Below, piece by piece: positions 44,893-53,903 of a DNA stretch of 64,000 bases. Made by a program: the position numbers and the translations under genes. Location of the stretch: NCBI RefSeq assembly GCF_017948455.1, contig NZ_JAFFSU010000018.1, positions 95,912 to 159,911 on the forward strand, given 5' to 3'. The notes under the pieces were generated by a model, which had not been told where the DNA came from, did not search any database, and was given only the letters and a program-made list of their open reading frames with translations. The first letter of the stretch is position 1, and each line of letters begins with the position of its first letter. Source of the DNA: Streptomyces sp. GESEQ-4. GTDB lineage: Bacteria; Actinomycetota; Actinomycetes; Streptomycetales; Streptomycetaceae.

Positions 44893-45717
44893 GTGGCAAA
44901 CCCAGCCGTACGGATCCCGGACGCGAAGGTCGCCCTCTCGACCGCCTCCGTCTACCCGGAGTCGACTGCGACGGCCTTCGAGATCGCCGCGCGCCTCGGG
45001 TACGACGGGGTCGAGGTCATGGTGTGGACCGACCCGGTCAGCCAGGACATCGAGGCCCTGCGCCGCCTCTCGGACTACCACCGCATCCCGATCCTGGCCG
45101 TGCACGCCCCCTGCCTGCTCATCACGCAGCGCGTCTGGTCCACCGACCCCTGGGTCAAGCTCCAGCGCGCCCGGGCGGCGGCCGAGAAGCTGGGCGCGAG
45201 CACGGTCGTCGTACACCCCCCGTTCCGCTGGCAGCGCCAGTACGCCCGTGACTTCGTCACCGGGATCTGGCGTATGGCCGGCGAAACGGATGTGCGGTTC
45301 GCGGTGGAGAACATGTACCCCTGGCGCTACCGCGACCGCGAGATGCTCGCGTACGCCCCCGACTGGGACGTCACCAAGGACGACTACCGCCACTTCACGA
45401 TCGATCTCAGCCATACGGCGACGGCGCGCTCGGACGCGATCCAGATGATCGACCGCATGGGGGACCGTCTCGGCCATGTCCACCTCGCGGACGGCAGGGG
45501 CTCGGCGAAGGACGAGCACCTCGTGCCGGGCCGCGGCACCCAGCCCTGCGCCGAGCTGCTGGAACGGCTCGCCCTGACCGGTTTCGACGGCCACGTCGTC
45601 ATCGAGGTCAACACCCGGCGCGCGATGTCCAGCGCCGAACGCGAGGCCGACCTCGCGGAGGCGCTCGCCTTCACCCGCCTCCATCTGGCGTCAGCCATGC
45701 AGGTGCCCCGGCGATGA
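44893..45717 (+). CDS. sugar phosphate isomerase/epimerase (xylose isomerase-like TIM barrel)
   Basis: A 274-residue AP-endonuclease-2/IolE-type barrel from GTG 44893 (MANPAVRIPD). Metal-site style residues occur in YDGVEVMVW, LAVHAPCLL, VVVHPPF, VENMYPWRYRD, IDLSHTA, HVHLADGRG and VVIEVNT. The substrate is unknown. Its stop overlaps the ATG of the TetR gene (ATGA), so the regulator is coexpressed and may respond to the same metabolite. Confidence 0.85.
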   Translation: MANPAVRIPDAKVALSTASVYPESTATAFEIAARLGYDGVEVMVWTDPVSQDIEALRRLSDYHRIPILAVHAPCLLITQRVWSTDPWVKLQRARAAAEKLGASTVVVHPPFRWQRQYARDFVTGIWRMAGETDVRFAVENMYPWRYRDREMLAYAPDWDVTKDDYRHFTIDLSHTATARSDAIQMIDRMGDRLGHVHLADGRGSAKDEHLVPGRGTQPCAELLERLALTGFDGHVVIEVNTRRAMSSAEREADLAEALAFTRLHLASAMQVPRR

Positions 45718-46319
45718 CCGACGCGACCGCCCGGAGGCGCGGCAGACCCCGTCGTACGGAATCCGCCGACACCCGCGACCGCATCCTGAACGCGGCCCGC
45801 GAGGAGTTCTCCGAGCGGGGCTACGAGAAGACGTCCGTGCGCGCCATCGCCAAGGCGGCCGGGGTCGACTCGGCGCTGGTCCACCACTACTACGGCACCA
45901 AGGAGCAGGTCTTCGAGGCGGCCGTCGAGGTCGCCTTCGCGCCGGCCCTGAAGGTGCGTGACGTGGTCGTAGAAGGCCCGCTCGACGACGTCGGGGAGCG
46001 CATGACCCGCGTGATCTTCGGGCTCTGGGAGAACCCGGTCACCCGCGCACCGTTGCTCGCGATCGTGCGGTCCGCGGTGAACACCGAGGCCGCGGCGGCC
46101 GTCTTCCGCCGACTCGTCTCCGCGCAGCTGATGCGGCGCATCGCCGGTCGGCTCGACGCCCCGGACGCGGAGCTGCGCGCCGAACTGGCGGCGGCGCAAC
46201 TCGTCGGTGTGGCGATGATGCGGTACGTGATCAAGATGGAGCCGGTGGCGTCGGTGGACGTGGAGCAGATCATCAGGCGGGTGGCGCCGGTGGTGCAGGG
46301 GCACCTGACGAATCCCTGA
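45714..46319 (+). CDS. TetR-family transcriptional regulator
   Basis: A 201-residue regulator: TRDRILNAAREEFSERGYEK then TSVRAIAKAAGVDSALVHHY form the HTH. The C-terminal domain (TRVIFGLWENPVTRAPLLAI) matches the TetR_C actinobacterial type. It is coupled to the isomerase gene. A perfect 14-bp palindrome GCCAGGCGCCTGGC follows the stop at 46321-46334 and could be a short terminator stem or binding site. Confidence 0.88.
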   Translation: MTDATARRRGRPRRTESADTRDRILNAAREEFSERGYEKTSVRAIAKAAGVDSALVHHYYGTKEQVFEAAVEVAFAPALKVRDVVVEGPLDDVGERMTRVIFGLWENPVTRAPLLAIVRSAVNTEAAAAVFRRLVSAQLMRRIAGRLDAPDAELRAELAAAQLVGVAMMRYVIKMEPVASVDVEQIIRRVAPVVQGHLTNP

Positions 46320-46455
46320 AGCCAGGCGCCTGGCCCATCCGAATCCGTGAGACTCGCATCCCGCATTCCGGACGTGGTGTCCGGCTGTCAGTGCCCCGGC
46401 GTACGCTCGAACCAGTCAATATTCTCGGCAGAATTCTCCGAAGGAGCGAGCGACG

Positions 46456-48309
46456 ATGCCCGAGCTGAGGTCCCGCACAGTCACCCACGGCCGCAATATG
46501 GCGGGCGCCCGCGCCCTTATGCGCGCCTCCGGTGTACCCGGTGCGGACATCGGCCGAAAGCCGATCATCGCGGTCGCCAACAGCTTCACGGAGTTCGTGC
46601 CGGGCCACACCCACCTCCAGCCGGTGGGCCGGATCGTCAGCCAGGCGATCGTCGAGGCCGGCGGCATCCCGCGCGAGTTCAACACCATCGCGGTGGACGA
46701 CGGCATCGCGATGGGCCACGGCGGCATGCTGTACTCCCTGCCCTCCCGCGACCTGATCGCGGACTCGGTCGAGTACATGGTCGAGGCCCACTGCGCCGAC
46801 GCCCTGATCTGCATCTCCAACTGCGACAAGATCACCCCGGGCATGCTGAACGCGGCCCTGCGGCTGAACATCCCCACGGTCTTCGTCTCCGGCGGCCCGA
46901 TGGAGTCCGGCCGCGCCACGCTGGTCGACGGCACGGTCCGTACGCTCGACCTGGTCGACGCGATCTCCGACGCCGTGAACGACAAGATCTCGGACGAGGA
47001 CATCCTCCGTATCGAGGAGAACGCCTGTCCGACCTGCGGCTCCTGCTCCGGCATGTTCACCGCCAACTCCATGAACTGCCTGACCGAGGCCATCGGCCTC
47101 TCGCTGCCGGGCAACGGCTCGGTGCTCGCGACCCACACGGCCCGCAAGGGGCTGTACGAGGCGGCGGCCCGCACGGTCATGGACATCACCCGGCGCTACT
47201 ACGAGCAGGACGACGAGACGGTCCTCCCGCGCAACGTCGCCACCTTCGCCGCCTTCCAGAACGCGATGGCGCTGGACATCGCGATGGGCGGCTCCACCAA
47301 CACGATCCTGCACCTGCTGGCGGCGGCCCAGGAAGCGGGCGTCCCGTTCGGCCTGGAGGAGATCAACGAGGTCTCGCGCCGCGTGCCCTGCCTGGCGAAG
47401 GTCGCTCCGAACGTCGCCAAGGACCGCACGTACTACATGGAGGACGTGCACCGCGCCGGCGGCATCCCCGCCCTCCTCGGCGAACTGCACCGCGCGGGCC
47501 TGCTGAACGAGGACGTGCACGCCGTGCACAGCCCGTCGCTCGCGGACTGGCTCAAGACGTGGGACGTGCGCGGCGGCTCCCCGTCGGCGGAGGCTCTCGA
47601 ACTGTGGCACGCGGCCCCGGGCTGCGTCCGCTCCGCCGAGGCCTTCTCCCAGTCCGAGCGCTGGGAAGCCCTGGACGAGGACGCCGAGGGCGGCTGCATC
47701 CGCTCCGCCGAGCACGCGTACTCGAAGGACGGCGGCCTGGCGGTCCTCAAGGGCAACCTGGCGGTCGACGGCTGCGTGGTGAAGACGGCCGGCGTCGACG
47801 AGTCGATCTGGACCTTCGAGGGCCCGGCGGTCGTCTGCGAGTCGCAGGAAGAAGCCGTAGAGAAGATCCTCAACAAGCAGATCACCCACGGCGACGTCGT
47901 CGTCATCCGCTACGAGGGCCCCAAGGGCGGCCCCGGCATGCAGGAAATGCTCTACCCCACCTCCTTCCTCAAGGGCCGCGGCCTCGGCAAGACCTGCGCC
48001 CTGATCACCGACGGCCGCTTCTCCGGCGGCACCTCCGGCCTCTCCATCGGCCACGCCTCCCCGGAGGCCGCGTCCGGCGGCACGATCGCGCTGGTCGAGG
48101 ACGGCGACCGCATCCGCATCGACATCCCCAACCGGACCATCGAACTGCTCGTGGACGACACCGAGTTGGCCCGCCGCGAGCAGGCGCTGAACGGGGTGTA
48201 CGCGCCGAAGAACCGGGACCGCAAGGTGTCGGCGGCGCTGCGGGCGTACGCGGCGATGGCGACCAGCGCGGACAAGGGCGCTGTGCGGGATGTGTCGATG
48301 CTGGGCTGA
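46456..48309 (+). CDS. ilvD: dihydroxy-acid dehydratase
   Basis: A 617-residue Fe-S dehydratase for branched-chain amino acid synthesis, making the 2-keto acids of valine and isoleucine. Cluster and active-site residues: Cys123 in ISNCDKITPG, Cys191/194/197 in CPTCGSCSGMFTANSMNC. Also PGHTHLQPVG, the C-terminal GRFSGGTSGL and GHASPEAA. ATG 46456 follows GAAGGAGCGA. The leader contains ATTCT-CGGC-AGAAT dyad symmetry (46421-46434), possibly regulatory. No other ilv gene is in the window. Confidence 0.96.
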   Translation: MPELRSRTVTHGRNMAGARALMRASGVPGADIGRKPIIAVANSFTEFVPGHTHLQPVGRIVSQAIVEAGGIPREFNTIAVDDGIAMGHGGMLYSLPSRDLIADSVEYMVEAHCADALICISNCDKITPGMLNAALRLNIPTVFVSGGPMESGRATLVDGTVRTLDLVDAISDAVNDKISDEDILRIEENACPTCGSCSGMFTANSMNCLTEAIGLSLPGNGSVLATHTARKGLYEAAARTVMDITRRYYEQDDETVLPRNVATFAAFQNAMALDIAMGGSTNTILHLLAAAQEAGVPFGLEEINEVSRRVPCLAKVAPNVAKDRTYYMEDVHRAGGIPALLGELHRAGLLNEDVHAVHSPSLADWLKTWDVRGGSPSAEALELWHAAPGCVRSAEAFSQSERWEALDEDAEGGCIRSAEHAYSKDGGLAVLKGNLAVDGCVVKTAGVDESIWTFEGPAVVCESQEEAVEKILNKQITHGDVVVIRYEGPKGGPGMQEMLYPTSFLKGRGLGKTCALITDGRFSGGTSGLSIGHASPEAASGGTIALVEDGDRIRIDIPNRTIELLVDDTELARREQALNGVYAPKNRDRKVSAALRAYAAMATSADKGAVRDVSMLG

Positions 48310-48347
48310 GGAGTTGGGGTTTTGAGGGCCTGAGGGCTCCGAGCCTG

Positions 48348-48375
48348 AGGGCCGCCTCCGCCGGGGGGCGGCCCT
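48348..48375. terminator. bidirectional hairpin between ilvD and the kinase gene
   Basis: 9-bp arms AGGGCCGCC and GGCGGCCCT flank a 10-nt loop, followed by TTTCG on the plus strand. It separates the convergent ilvD and PQQ-kinase genes. Confidence 0.7.
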
Positions 48376-48414
48376 TTCGTGTGCGACCTGGGCTGGCTGC
48401 CTGTGCGACCTGTG

Positions 48415-50502
48415 CTACCAGGTGGACGGATCGCGTGCGTCGAGGGCGAAGACGGTGCCGTCGGGGGCGGCGGCGTAGATGTGACCGCCCGCGATCACGG
48501 GCTCGGGCAGCGCGGCCATGACCTGGTCGGAGTTGGCGCCGAGCCGCGCGGCCGTCTGGCCGAGAAGCCTTCCTTCACGGGCGTCGACGGCGAGAAGTCG
48601 CCCGTCAGGGGCGGTGACGTACACATGCCGGCCGTCGGTGACCGGCGCGGACGCTCGACTCACGGATGTCTCCAGGCTCCACCGCTGCTTCCGCGCTTCG
48701 ATGTCGACGGCGACAAGCGATCCGCCGGAACCCATGAGATAGACGAGGTTCCCGCGCACGGTCCCATGAGCCTGTTCCAGCGGAACGGGCAGTGCCACGC
48801 GTCGTACAGCTCCGCTGTCCGGGGTGTAGCGGACCACGGCCTTCGCATCCCCGTAGACCGCGTCGGCGCCGACGAAGAAGACGGACCCCTGCGCGGTGCC
48901 GAGGGGCTCCAGTGTTCCCTTCAGCTGTGCGTCCCACCGCACGTCGCCGGTCTCCGGATCCACTGCCGTGACCCGTGTTTTCGCCCCGTCGTCGGACGTG
49001 CTCATGGCGTACGCCAGCGGATCACCGGCGAACGAGGCGAAGTACGGCGCCCGGTGGCCGGGTATCCGCAGACTCCATTTCGTATCGCCCGAGGAACTGT
49101 CGACGCCTGTGACCGTCCCGTCGGCGCTCGTGAGCAGGAGTGCGTCTCCCGCGGTCGCCTGGCCGCTGTACGCGGGCACGCTCTGCTGCCAACGCGCCTT
49201 TCCCGAGGCAGGATCGAGCCCTTCCAGCCGGCGCCCCTCATCCAGTGGAGGCTGCACCAGGCCCCCCGAGATCATGGGCGGTCTGCCCCCGAGCACCCTG
49301 GCGTCGGCATGCCGCCACACCACGTGGCCGTCGGACGGATCGAGGGCGAAGACCGTCCCGGGCTGCGAACAGAGCAACTTCCCTGCCCCATAGGAACAGT
49401 GGGGCGCGCTCTCGCCGGAACCCGGCGTGGCCTCCCACGCCGTGAATCCGGCCGAGCTGGTCTTCGGTGCGGCGCTGGGTGTGCCGCTCGCGCCGTCGAA
49501 CAGCGGGACCGAGGCCAGCGCGCCGATCAGAGCGAGGCCGGCCGCCCCCGCTCCGAGGGCCGCCCGCTTGCCGAACCGTCTCTTCGGTGGTCGCTCCGGC
49601 TCCTCGGTACGAGGTTCCGGCCTCGGCGCATCGGCCGTCCGCTGTGCCGGGATGAACGCCTGGGTGTCGTACGAGGCCGCCACCGACCGGAGTTCCCGCA
49701 TCAGCTCGTCGGGCGTGGGCCGGTCCTCGGGTTCCTTGGCGAGGCAACGCAGCACCAGCGGCGCCAGATCCTCCGGTACGGAGGTCAGGTCCGGCTCGTC
49801 ATGCACCACCTGATAGGCGACGACGTACGGGCTGTCGGAGTCGAACGGCCCTCGCCCCGTCGCCGCGTGCACCATCACCGAACCGAGCGCGAAGATGTCG
49901 GCGGCGGGCCCGACCTCCCGTGGCCGACGGAACTGTTCGGGGGCCATGAACGGCGGCGTGCCGATCAACTTGCCCGTCTCGGTGCGCAGTTCGCTGTCCT
50001 TCGGCCGAGAAATACCGAAGTCGATGACCTTCGGACCGTCCTCGGCGAGCAGCACATTGCTCGGCTTGAGATCGCGGTGCACCACACCGACTCGGTGTAT
50101 GTCGCGCAGCGCCTCGGCAAGTCCGGCCATCAGACGGCGCAACTGGGCACTGGGCAGAGGGCCGTTCCGCTTCACATGGTCGGACAGCGTCGGTCCCGGT
50201 ATGAACAGCGTGGCCATCCAGGGCCGTTCGGCCTCCGGGTCGGCGTCGACGACGGACGCGGTGAAGGCACCGCTCACCCTGCGCGCCGCGGCCACCTCCT
50301 GGCGGAACCGCCCCCTGAACTCGGGGTCCCGGGCGAACTCGGCATGTACGACCTTCACCGCGAGCTTCATCCCCGAGGTGCTCCGGGCCAGATGTACAAC
50401 TCCCATGCCGCCGGAACCCAGACAGGACTCCAGACGGTAGTGGCCGGCGTATTCGGGAAGTTCCGCTTCCGCGCCCGCTCCGGCGTTCCGCTGTGGCGCC
50501 AT
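48415..50502 (-). CDS. Ser/Thr protein kinase with extracellular PQQ-like beta-propeller
   Basis: A 695-residue PknB-type receptor kinase. The kinase domain (residues 20-280) is intact: glycine loop LGSGGMGVVH, Lys50 in LAVKVV, HRDLKPSN with Asp144, DFGIS with Asp161, and an activation loop containing TPPFMAPEQ. A Pro/Arg-rich juxtamembrane stretch and one TM helix (about 312-332) lead to repeated PQQ blades (VFALDPSDGHVVWRH, VTAVDPETGDVRWDA, LVAVDIEARKQRWSL, VFALDARDPSTW). It probably senses an extracellular ligand and phosphorylates cytoplasmic targets. Confidence 0.92.
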   Translation of the reverse strand: MAPQRNAGAGAEAELPEYAGHYRLESCLGSGGMGVVHLARSTSGMKLAVKVVHAEFARDPEFRGRFRQEVAAARRVSGAFTASVVDADPEAERPWMATLFIPGPTLSDHVKRNGPLPSAQLRRLMAGLAEALRDIHRVGVVHRDLKPSNVLLAEDGPKVIDFGISRPKDSELRTETGKLIGTPPFMAPEQFRRPREVGPAADIFALGSVMVHAATGRGPFDSDSPYVVAYQVVHDEPDLTSVPEDLAPLVLRCLAKEPEDRPTPDELMRELRSVAASYDTQAFIPAQRTADAPRPEPRTEEPERPPKRRFGKRAALGAGAAGLALIGALASVPLFDGASGTPSAAPKTSSAGFTAWEATPGSGESAPHCSYGAGKLLCSQPGTVFALDPSDGHVVWRHADARVLGGRPPMISGGLVQPPLDEGRRLEGLDPASGKARWQQSVPAYSGQATAGDALLLTSADGTVTGVDSSSGDTKWSLRIPGHRAPYFASFAGDPLAYAMSTSDDGAKTRVTAVDPETGDVRWDAQLKGTLEPLGTAQGSVFFVGADAVYGDAKAVVRYTPDSGAVRRVALPVPLEQAHGTVRGNLVYLMGSGGSLVAVDIEARKQRWSLETSVSRASAPVTDGRHVYVTAPDGRLLAVDAREGRLLGQTAARLGANSDQVMAALPEPVIAGGHIYAAAPDGTVFALDARDPSTW

Positions 50503-50682
50503 GGGACCACCCCCGTGCTCTTCGTCGGCGCGCGCGACGCACGGAGCCTAGTCGATGACTCGTACGAGACAGAGGCGACTTGCTAGCCTCCCTGTGCGAA
50601 TTGCGTCCATGTGTTTCATGGTGTGTTTTAGGGGAATCAACGGGACCCCATGGCAGTCATGGGGTCAACGGGGGAGGTTTTC

Positions 50683-51009
50683 ATGTCTGTTGAGCGTGTC
50701 GATGAGCTTGAGGGCGACGAGAGACAGGCCGTCACGACAGCGGCGGCCACGACCGAGGCTCTTCGCTACTACGCGGTCGCACCGGGCGTCCGTCTCAACG
50801 TCCGCAGGGGCCCCGGCACCAACTACGCCGTCATCCGCATCCTGCCCGAGGGTGCCAGGGTCCCGATCTTCTGCCAGACGCCGGGTACGACGGTGACGGG
50901 TCCGTACGGCACGACGAACATCTGGGACAACATCGACGACGGCGAATTCGTATCGGACAGCTATGTGAACACCGGCAGCGACGGCTACATCCGTCCGCGC
51001 TGCTCCTGA
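50683..51009 (+). CDS. small SH3-like domain protein
   Basis: A 108-residue protein from ATG 50683 (MSVERVDELEG), with GGGGGAGG six bases upstream; the longer reading from 50650 lacks such a site. The N-terminal 35 residues are acidic and lack a classical signal peptide. The SH3-like domain: VRLNVRRGPGTNYAVIRILP, ARVPIFCQTPGTTVTGPYGT, then TSNIWDNI-type sequence ending in a conserved Cys. A second, frameshifted copy follows directly. Similar modules bind peptidoglycan or sit on secreted proteins. Confidence 0.75.
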   Translation: MSVERVDELEGDERQAVTTAAATTEALRYYAVAPGVRLNVRRGPGTNYAVIRILPEGARVPIFCQTPGTTVTGPYGTTNIWDNIDDGEFVSDSYVNTGSDGYIRPRCS

Positions 51010-51032
51010 TCCGACGACCATCGCCCAGCACC

Positions 51033-51372
51033 ATGACATCCCGAAGACGTCTGTCGATCCTGCTCGCAGCCGCCGCCGGTGCCTTTCTCATGGTGCTGGG
51101 CGTGTCGCCCACCGCACGGCGGCCACCCGGTCGCCCCGGTCGCCCCGGACGTCCGCCTGAACTTCCGTTGTGGCCCCCGCACCAGCTACACCATCGTCCG
51201 GGTCCTGCCGGAGGGCGCCGGGATCCCGATCTTCTGCCAGATGCCTGGTACGACGGTGACGGGTCCGTACGGCACGTCGAACATCTGGGACAACATCGCC
51301 AACGGCGAGTTCGTGGCGGACGCCTACGTGAACACCGGCAGCGACGGCCACATCGCTTCCCGCTGCGGCTGA
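51033..51372 (+). pseudogene. frameshifted secreted SH3-like paralogue
   Basis: ATG 51033 opens a good signal peptide (MTSRRRLSILLAAAAGAFLM to GVSPTA), but that frame degenerates into R/P sequence. The SH3-like domain resumes one frame over (DVRLNFRCGPRTSYTIVRVL, IPIFCQMPGTTVTGPYGTSN) to the stop at 51372. The domain is strongly similar to the upstream gene. The break lies around 51105-51130, in a CGCCCCGG-rich stretch. It is either a single-base indel pseudogene or a sequencing error in a G/C run; recoding is less likely. Confidence 0.75.
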
Positions 51373-51415
51373 ACCCGCCAGGAGCCCGCGGCCACCCCGG
51401 CGCCATAATCAACCC

Positions 51416-51943
51416 GTGAGCGACGATTCCGGCACCCCGGCCACCCCCGCGGGCTCCAACGGCACCCCCGACACCCCGGCGCCCCGCCCCGAGCCCATCC
51501 GCTTCTTCGGCACGACCTGGGTGAACCACGACAAGGGCTACACAACCCGCCGCATCGCAGCCGCCGCAGGCTCCCTCGCGACCACGGTGGCCGCCTGCCT
51601 CGTCCTCCGCTTCGCCTACGAGGGCCTCCAGATCGCCGACACCGGCAGCTTCGTCAACCTCCTGGTCGTCGCCATGTTCGCCGTCTGCACCGCACTCGCC
51701 TTCCGGCACACCTGGGACGCCTTCGGCAACCGCCCCGACCCCGACCGCCAGTCCTCCCTCCGCGGCCTCCTGGCCATCGGCTTCGTCGGCTCCCTCCTCG
51801 CCTACTTCATCCGCTCCCTCGTCGAGGCCCCCGGCGAGAGACTCCACCGCAGGGAGTACGCAGCGGCCCGCGAGCGCCACGAGAAGCGGACGACACGACG
51901 CTCGGGCAACCCGTCGAAGAAGAAGCGACGGGGGAAGGGCTAG
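51416..51943 (+). CDS. conserved two/three-helix membrane protein
   Basis: A 175-residue protein from GTG 51416. Disordered Thr/Pro/Gly-rich N-terminus, then RFFGTTWVNHDKGYTTRR and hydrophobic segments at about 48-66, 77-95 and 117-135 (LLAIGFVGSLLAYFIRSLVE). The C-terminal tail is strongly basic (RHEKRTTRRSGNPSKKKRR), so it is probably cytoplasmic. Function is not recognised. Confidence 0.75.
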   Translation: MSDDSGTPATPAGSNGTPDTPAPRPEPIRFFGTTWVNHDKGYTTRRIAAAAGSLATTVAACLVLRFAYEGLQIADTGSFVNLLVVAMFAVCTALAFRHTWDAFGNRPDPDRQSSLRGLLAIGFVGSLLAYFIRSLVEAPGERLHRREYAAARERHEKRTTRRSGNPSKKKRRGKG

Positions 51944-52025
51944 GACCGGGCTTGGCTGAGGGCCGTCTGAGGGCGGTTGCGGCGGCGCACTGGCCGCGGG
52001 GTTGAGCGCGCCCCACACCCCTTTT

Positions 52026-52067
52026 ACCTCTCAACCCTCCTACCTCTCAACCCTCCTACCTCTCACC
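52026..52067 (+). repeat. tandem 16-bp repeat before the methyltransferase gene
   Basis: ACCTCTCAACCCTCCT occurs at 52026-52041 and 52042-52057, with a third partial copy ACCTCTCACC at 52058-52067, ending 43 bp before the start codon. It is a pyrimidine-rich strand with no dyad symmetry. Confidence 0.75.
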
Positions 52068-52110
52068 GGAATCTCACCGCTACCGCCCCACCCCCGTCCA
52101 CCATGTCCCT

Positions 52111-52875
52111 ATGACGGCCTCCTCCCATCTCACCCGAGCCCTCTCCTTCAACGCAGCCGCAGCCCAGTACGCCGCCAACCGCCCCTCCTACCCGCCCGCC
52201 CTCTTCGACGCGATCGAGGATCTCGCCGGCCGCCCGCTCACCGGCGCCCGCGTCGCAGACATCGGCGCCGGCACCGGCATAGCGACCGCCCTCCTGCACG
52301 CCCGCGGCGCGGACGTGATCGGCGTCGAACCGGGCGACGGCATGGCGGCCCAGTTCCACCGCACCAACCCCGGAATCCCCCTCGTCCGAGGCACCGGCAA
52401 CGCCCTCCCCCTGGCCACCGCCTCCGTCGACTTCCTCACCTACGCGCAGGCTTGGCACTGGACCGACCCGGACCACTCGGTCCCGGAGGCGCTCCGCGTC
52501 CTGCGCCCCGGCGGCGCACTCGCCCTGTGGTGGAACACGTACGCCTTGGACGTCCCCTGGATCGCCGCCCAGACGCGCCGCATCGGAGACGCCTTCGGCA
52601 CCGACCCGGTCATCGATACGAACGGCGCCAGCAGCCGCGCCGCCGACCCCTCCGGCCGCCTCGACTTCACCCGCCGCCTGGTCCGCTGGAGCCGCCGCAT
52701 CACCATCGACACCCACCTGGCCAACATCGGCAGCCACTCGATCTTCCTGGTCCAGAGCGACGAAACCCGCACCGCCTTCCTGGCCGAGGAGAAGCAGCAC
52801 CTCCTGACCCTCTTCCCCCACGGAACCGTCGAGGAGACCTACGACGTGGACCTCCTCGTCGCCACGCCCTCCTGA
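52111..52875 (+). CDS. class I SAM-dependent methyltransferase
   Basis: A 254-residue UbiE/COQ5-like methyltransferase: motif I VADIGAGTGIATALL (about 48-62), acidic loop VIGVEPGDGM, motif II FLTYAQAWHWTDPDHSV, motif III VLRPGGALALWWN. The N-terminus FNAAAAQYAANRPSYPPALF is the usual cap. The substrate is unknown. Codon use is typical of the window. Confidence 0.88.
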   Translation: MTASSHLTRALSFNAAAAQYAANRPSYPPALFDAIEDLAGRPLTGARVADIGAGTGIATALLHARGADVIGVEPGDGMAAQFHRTNPGIPLVRGTGNALPLATASVDFLTYAQAWHWTDPDHSVPEALRVLRPGGALALWWNTYALDVPWIAAQTRRIGDAFGTDPVIDTNGASSRAADPSGRLDFTRRLVRWSRRITIDTHLANIGSHSIFLVQSDETRTAFLAEEKQHLLTLFPHGTVEETYDVDLLVATPS

Positions 52876-53063
52876 CCCCGCACAACCGTCCCCGTCCCGC
52901 CCACGTATGACGGCAGCGCAACGAGGATCCCGCGGGGGAGCCAGAACAAGCCAGCCGCATGCGCTCCCGCGCTCACCCCACGCCCGCAACCACCTCGCCG
53001 TGGCCGCACCCCGACACGCACCCCCACCCCTCAACAACGCACCCGCACCCCCTAACCCCCACC

Positions 53064-53108
53064 TTGACGCCCACCCCCCACCGGAGCATTATTCACCACA
53101 TGATGAAT
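53064..53108 (+). promoter_or_regulatory. leaderless promoter with overlapping dyad for the ABC-2 exporter
   Basis: TTGACG (53064-53069), 17-bp spacer and CATTAT (53087-53092) form a near-consensus promoter. The predicted transcription start at about 53099-53100 coincides with the ATG at 53100, so the mRNA is likely leaderless. An 18-bp dyad ATTCACCA-CA-TGATGAAT (53091-53108, 7 of 8 pairs) covers the -10 end and start codon and could be an operator. Confidence 0.6.
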
Positions 53109-53903
53109 TACACGTCAGACCCACCCGCCCCAACCCCAAACTCGCCCACAATCCAAGCCGCCGACCTCACCGTCGTCCGAGGCCCCCGAAGGGTCCTGCG
53201 CAGCCTCGACTTCACGGTCCCCCCAGGCCAGATCACCGGCCTCCTCGGCCCCTCCGGATGCGGCAAGTCGACGCTCATGCGGGCGATCGTCGGCACCCAG
53301 GCCAAGGTCACGGGCACCCTGGAAATCCTGGGCCGCCCGGCCGGACACCCCAGCCTCCGCACCCGCATCGGCTACGTCACCCAGGCCCCGTCGGTCTACG
53401 ACGACCTCACCGTCCGCCAGAACCTGGCCTACTTCGCGGCGATCCTGAACCCGGGCCGCGCAGCCGCAGAACACCGGCACGAGGACGTCACCCGAGTCAT
53501 CTCCGACGTCGACCTGACCAGCCACGCCGACGCCCTGGCAGGCAACCTCTCCGGCGGCCAGCGCAGCCGTGTCTCCCTGGCCGTAGCCCTCCTCGGCACT
53601 CCGGAACTCCTGGTCCTGGACGAACCGACAGTCGGCCTGGACCCGGTGCTCCGCCGAGACCTCTGGAACCTCTTCCACGACATCGCGGCCACACGCGGCG
53701 CCACCCTCCTCATCTCCTCCCACGTCATGGACGAGGCCGAGCGCTGCCACCGCCTGCTGCTCATGCGCGAGGGCGAGATCCTCGCCGACGACACCCCCGA
53801 CGCCCTCCGCACCCGTACCGGATCCGAGACAGTGGAAGCGGCCTTCCTGCACCTGGTGGACGAGGCAGTCGCGGCCGCCCGCACGAAGGAGACGACGCGA
53901 TGA
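53100..53903 (+). CDS. ABC-2 type exporter ATP-binding protein
   Basis: A 267-residue ABC ATPase from ATG 53100 (or the adjacent ATG 53103). The longer upstream frame is a His/Pro/Thr-rich low-complexity translation and is rejected. Walker A GPSGCGKSTL, Q-loop YVTQAP, signature LSGGQRSRVSLA, Walker B LLVLDEPTVGLDP, H-loop ISSHVMDEAE. Its stop overlaps the permease start (ATGA). The pair resembles YadG/YadH or drug/antibiotic exporters (DrrAB type); the cargo is unknown. Confidence 0.92.
   Translation: MMNYTSDPPAPTPNSPTIQAADLTVVRGPRRVLRSLDFTVPPGQITGLLGPSGCGKSTLMRAIVGTQAKVTGTLEILGRPAGHPSLRTRIGYVTQAPSVYDDLTVRQNLAYFAAILNPGRAAAEHRHEDVTRVISDVDLTSHADALAGNLSGGQRSRVSLAVALLGTPELLVLDEPTVGLDPVLRRDLWNLFHDIAATRGATLLISSHVMDEAERCHRLLLMREGEILADDTPDALRTRTGSETVEAAFLHLVDEAVAAARTKETTR

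Noticed and set aside
46321..46334. 14-bp palindrome GCCAGGCGCCTGGC after a TetR gene as an operator
   Set aside because: It lies downstream of its own gene, with no loop or T-run, and short GC palindromes are frequent by chance here.
51079..51372. Intact short secreted protein starting at GTG 51079
   Set aside because: That frame opens with a Cys/Trp-containing string lacking a signal peptide or ribosome-binding site; the signal peptide sits in the other frame, so a frameshifted gene is the better reading.
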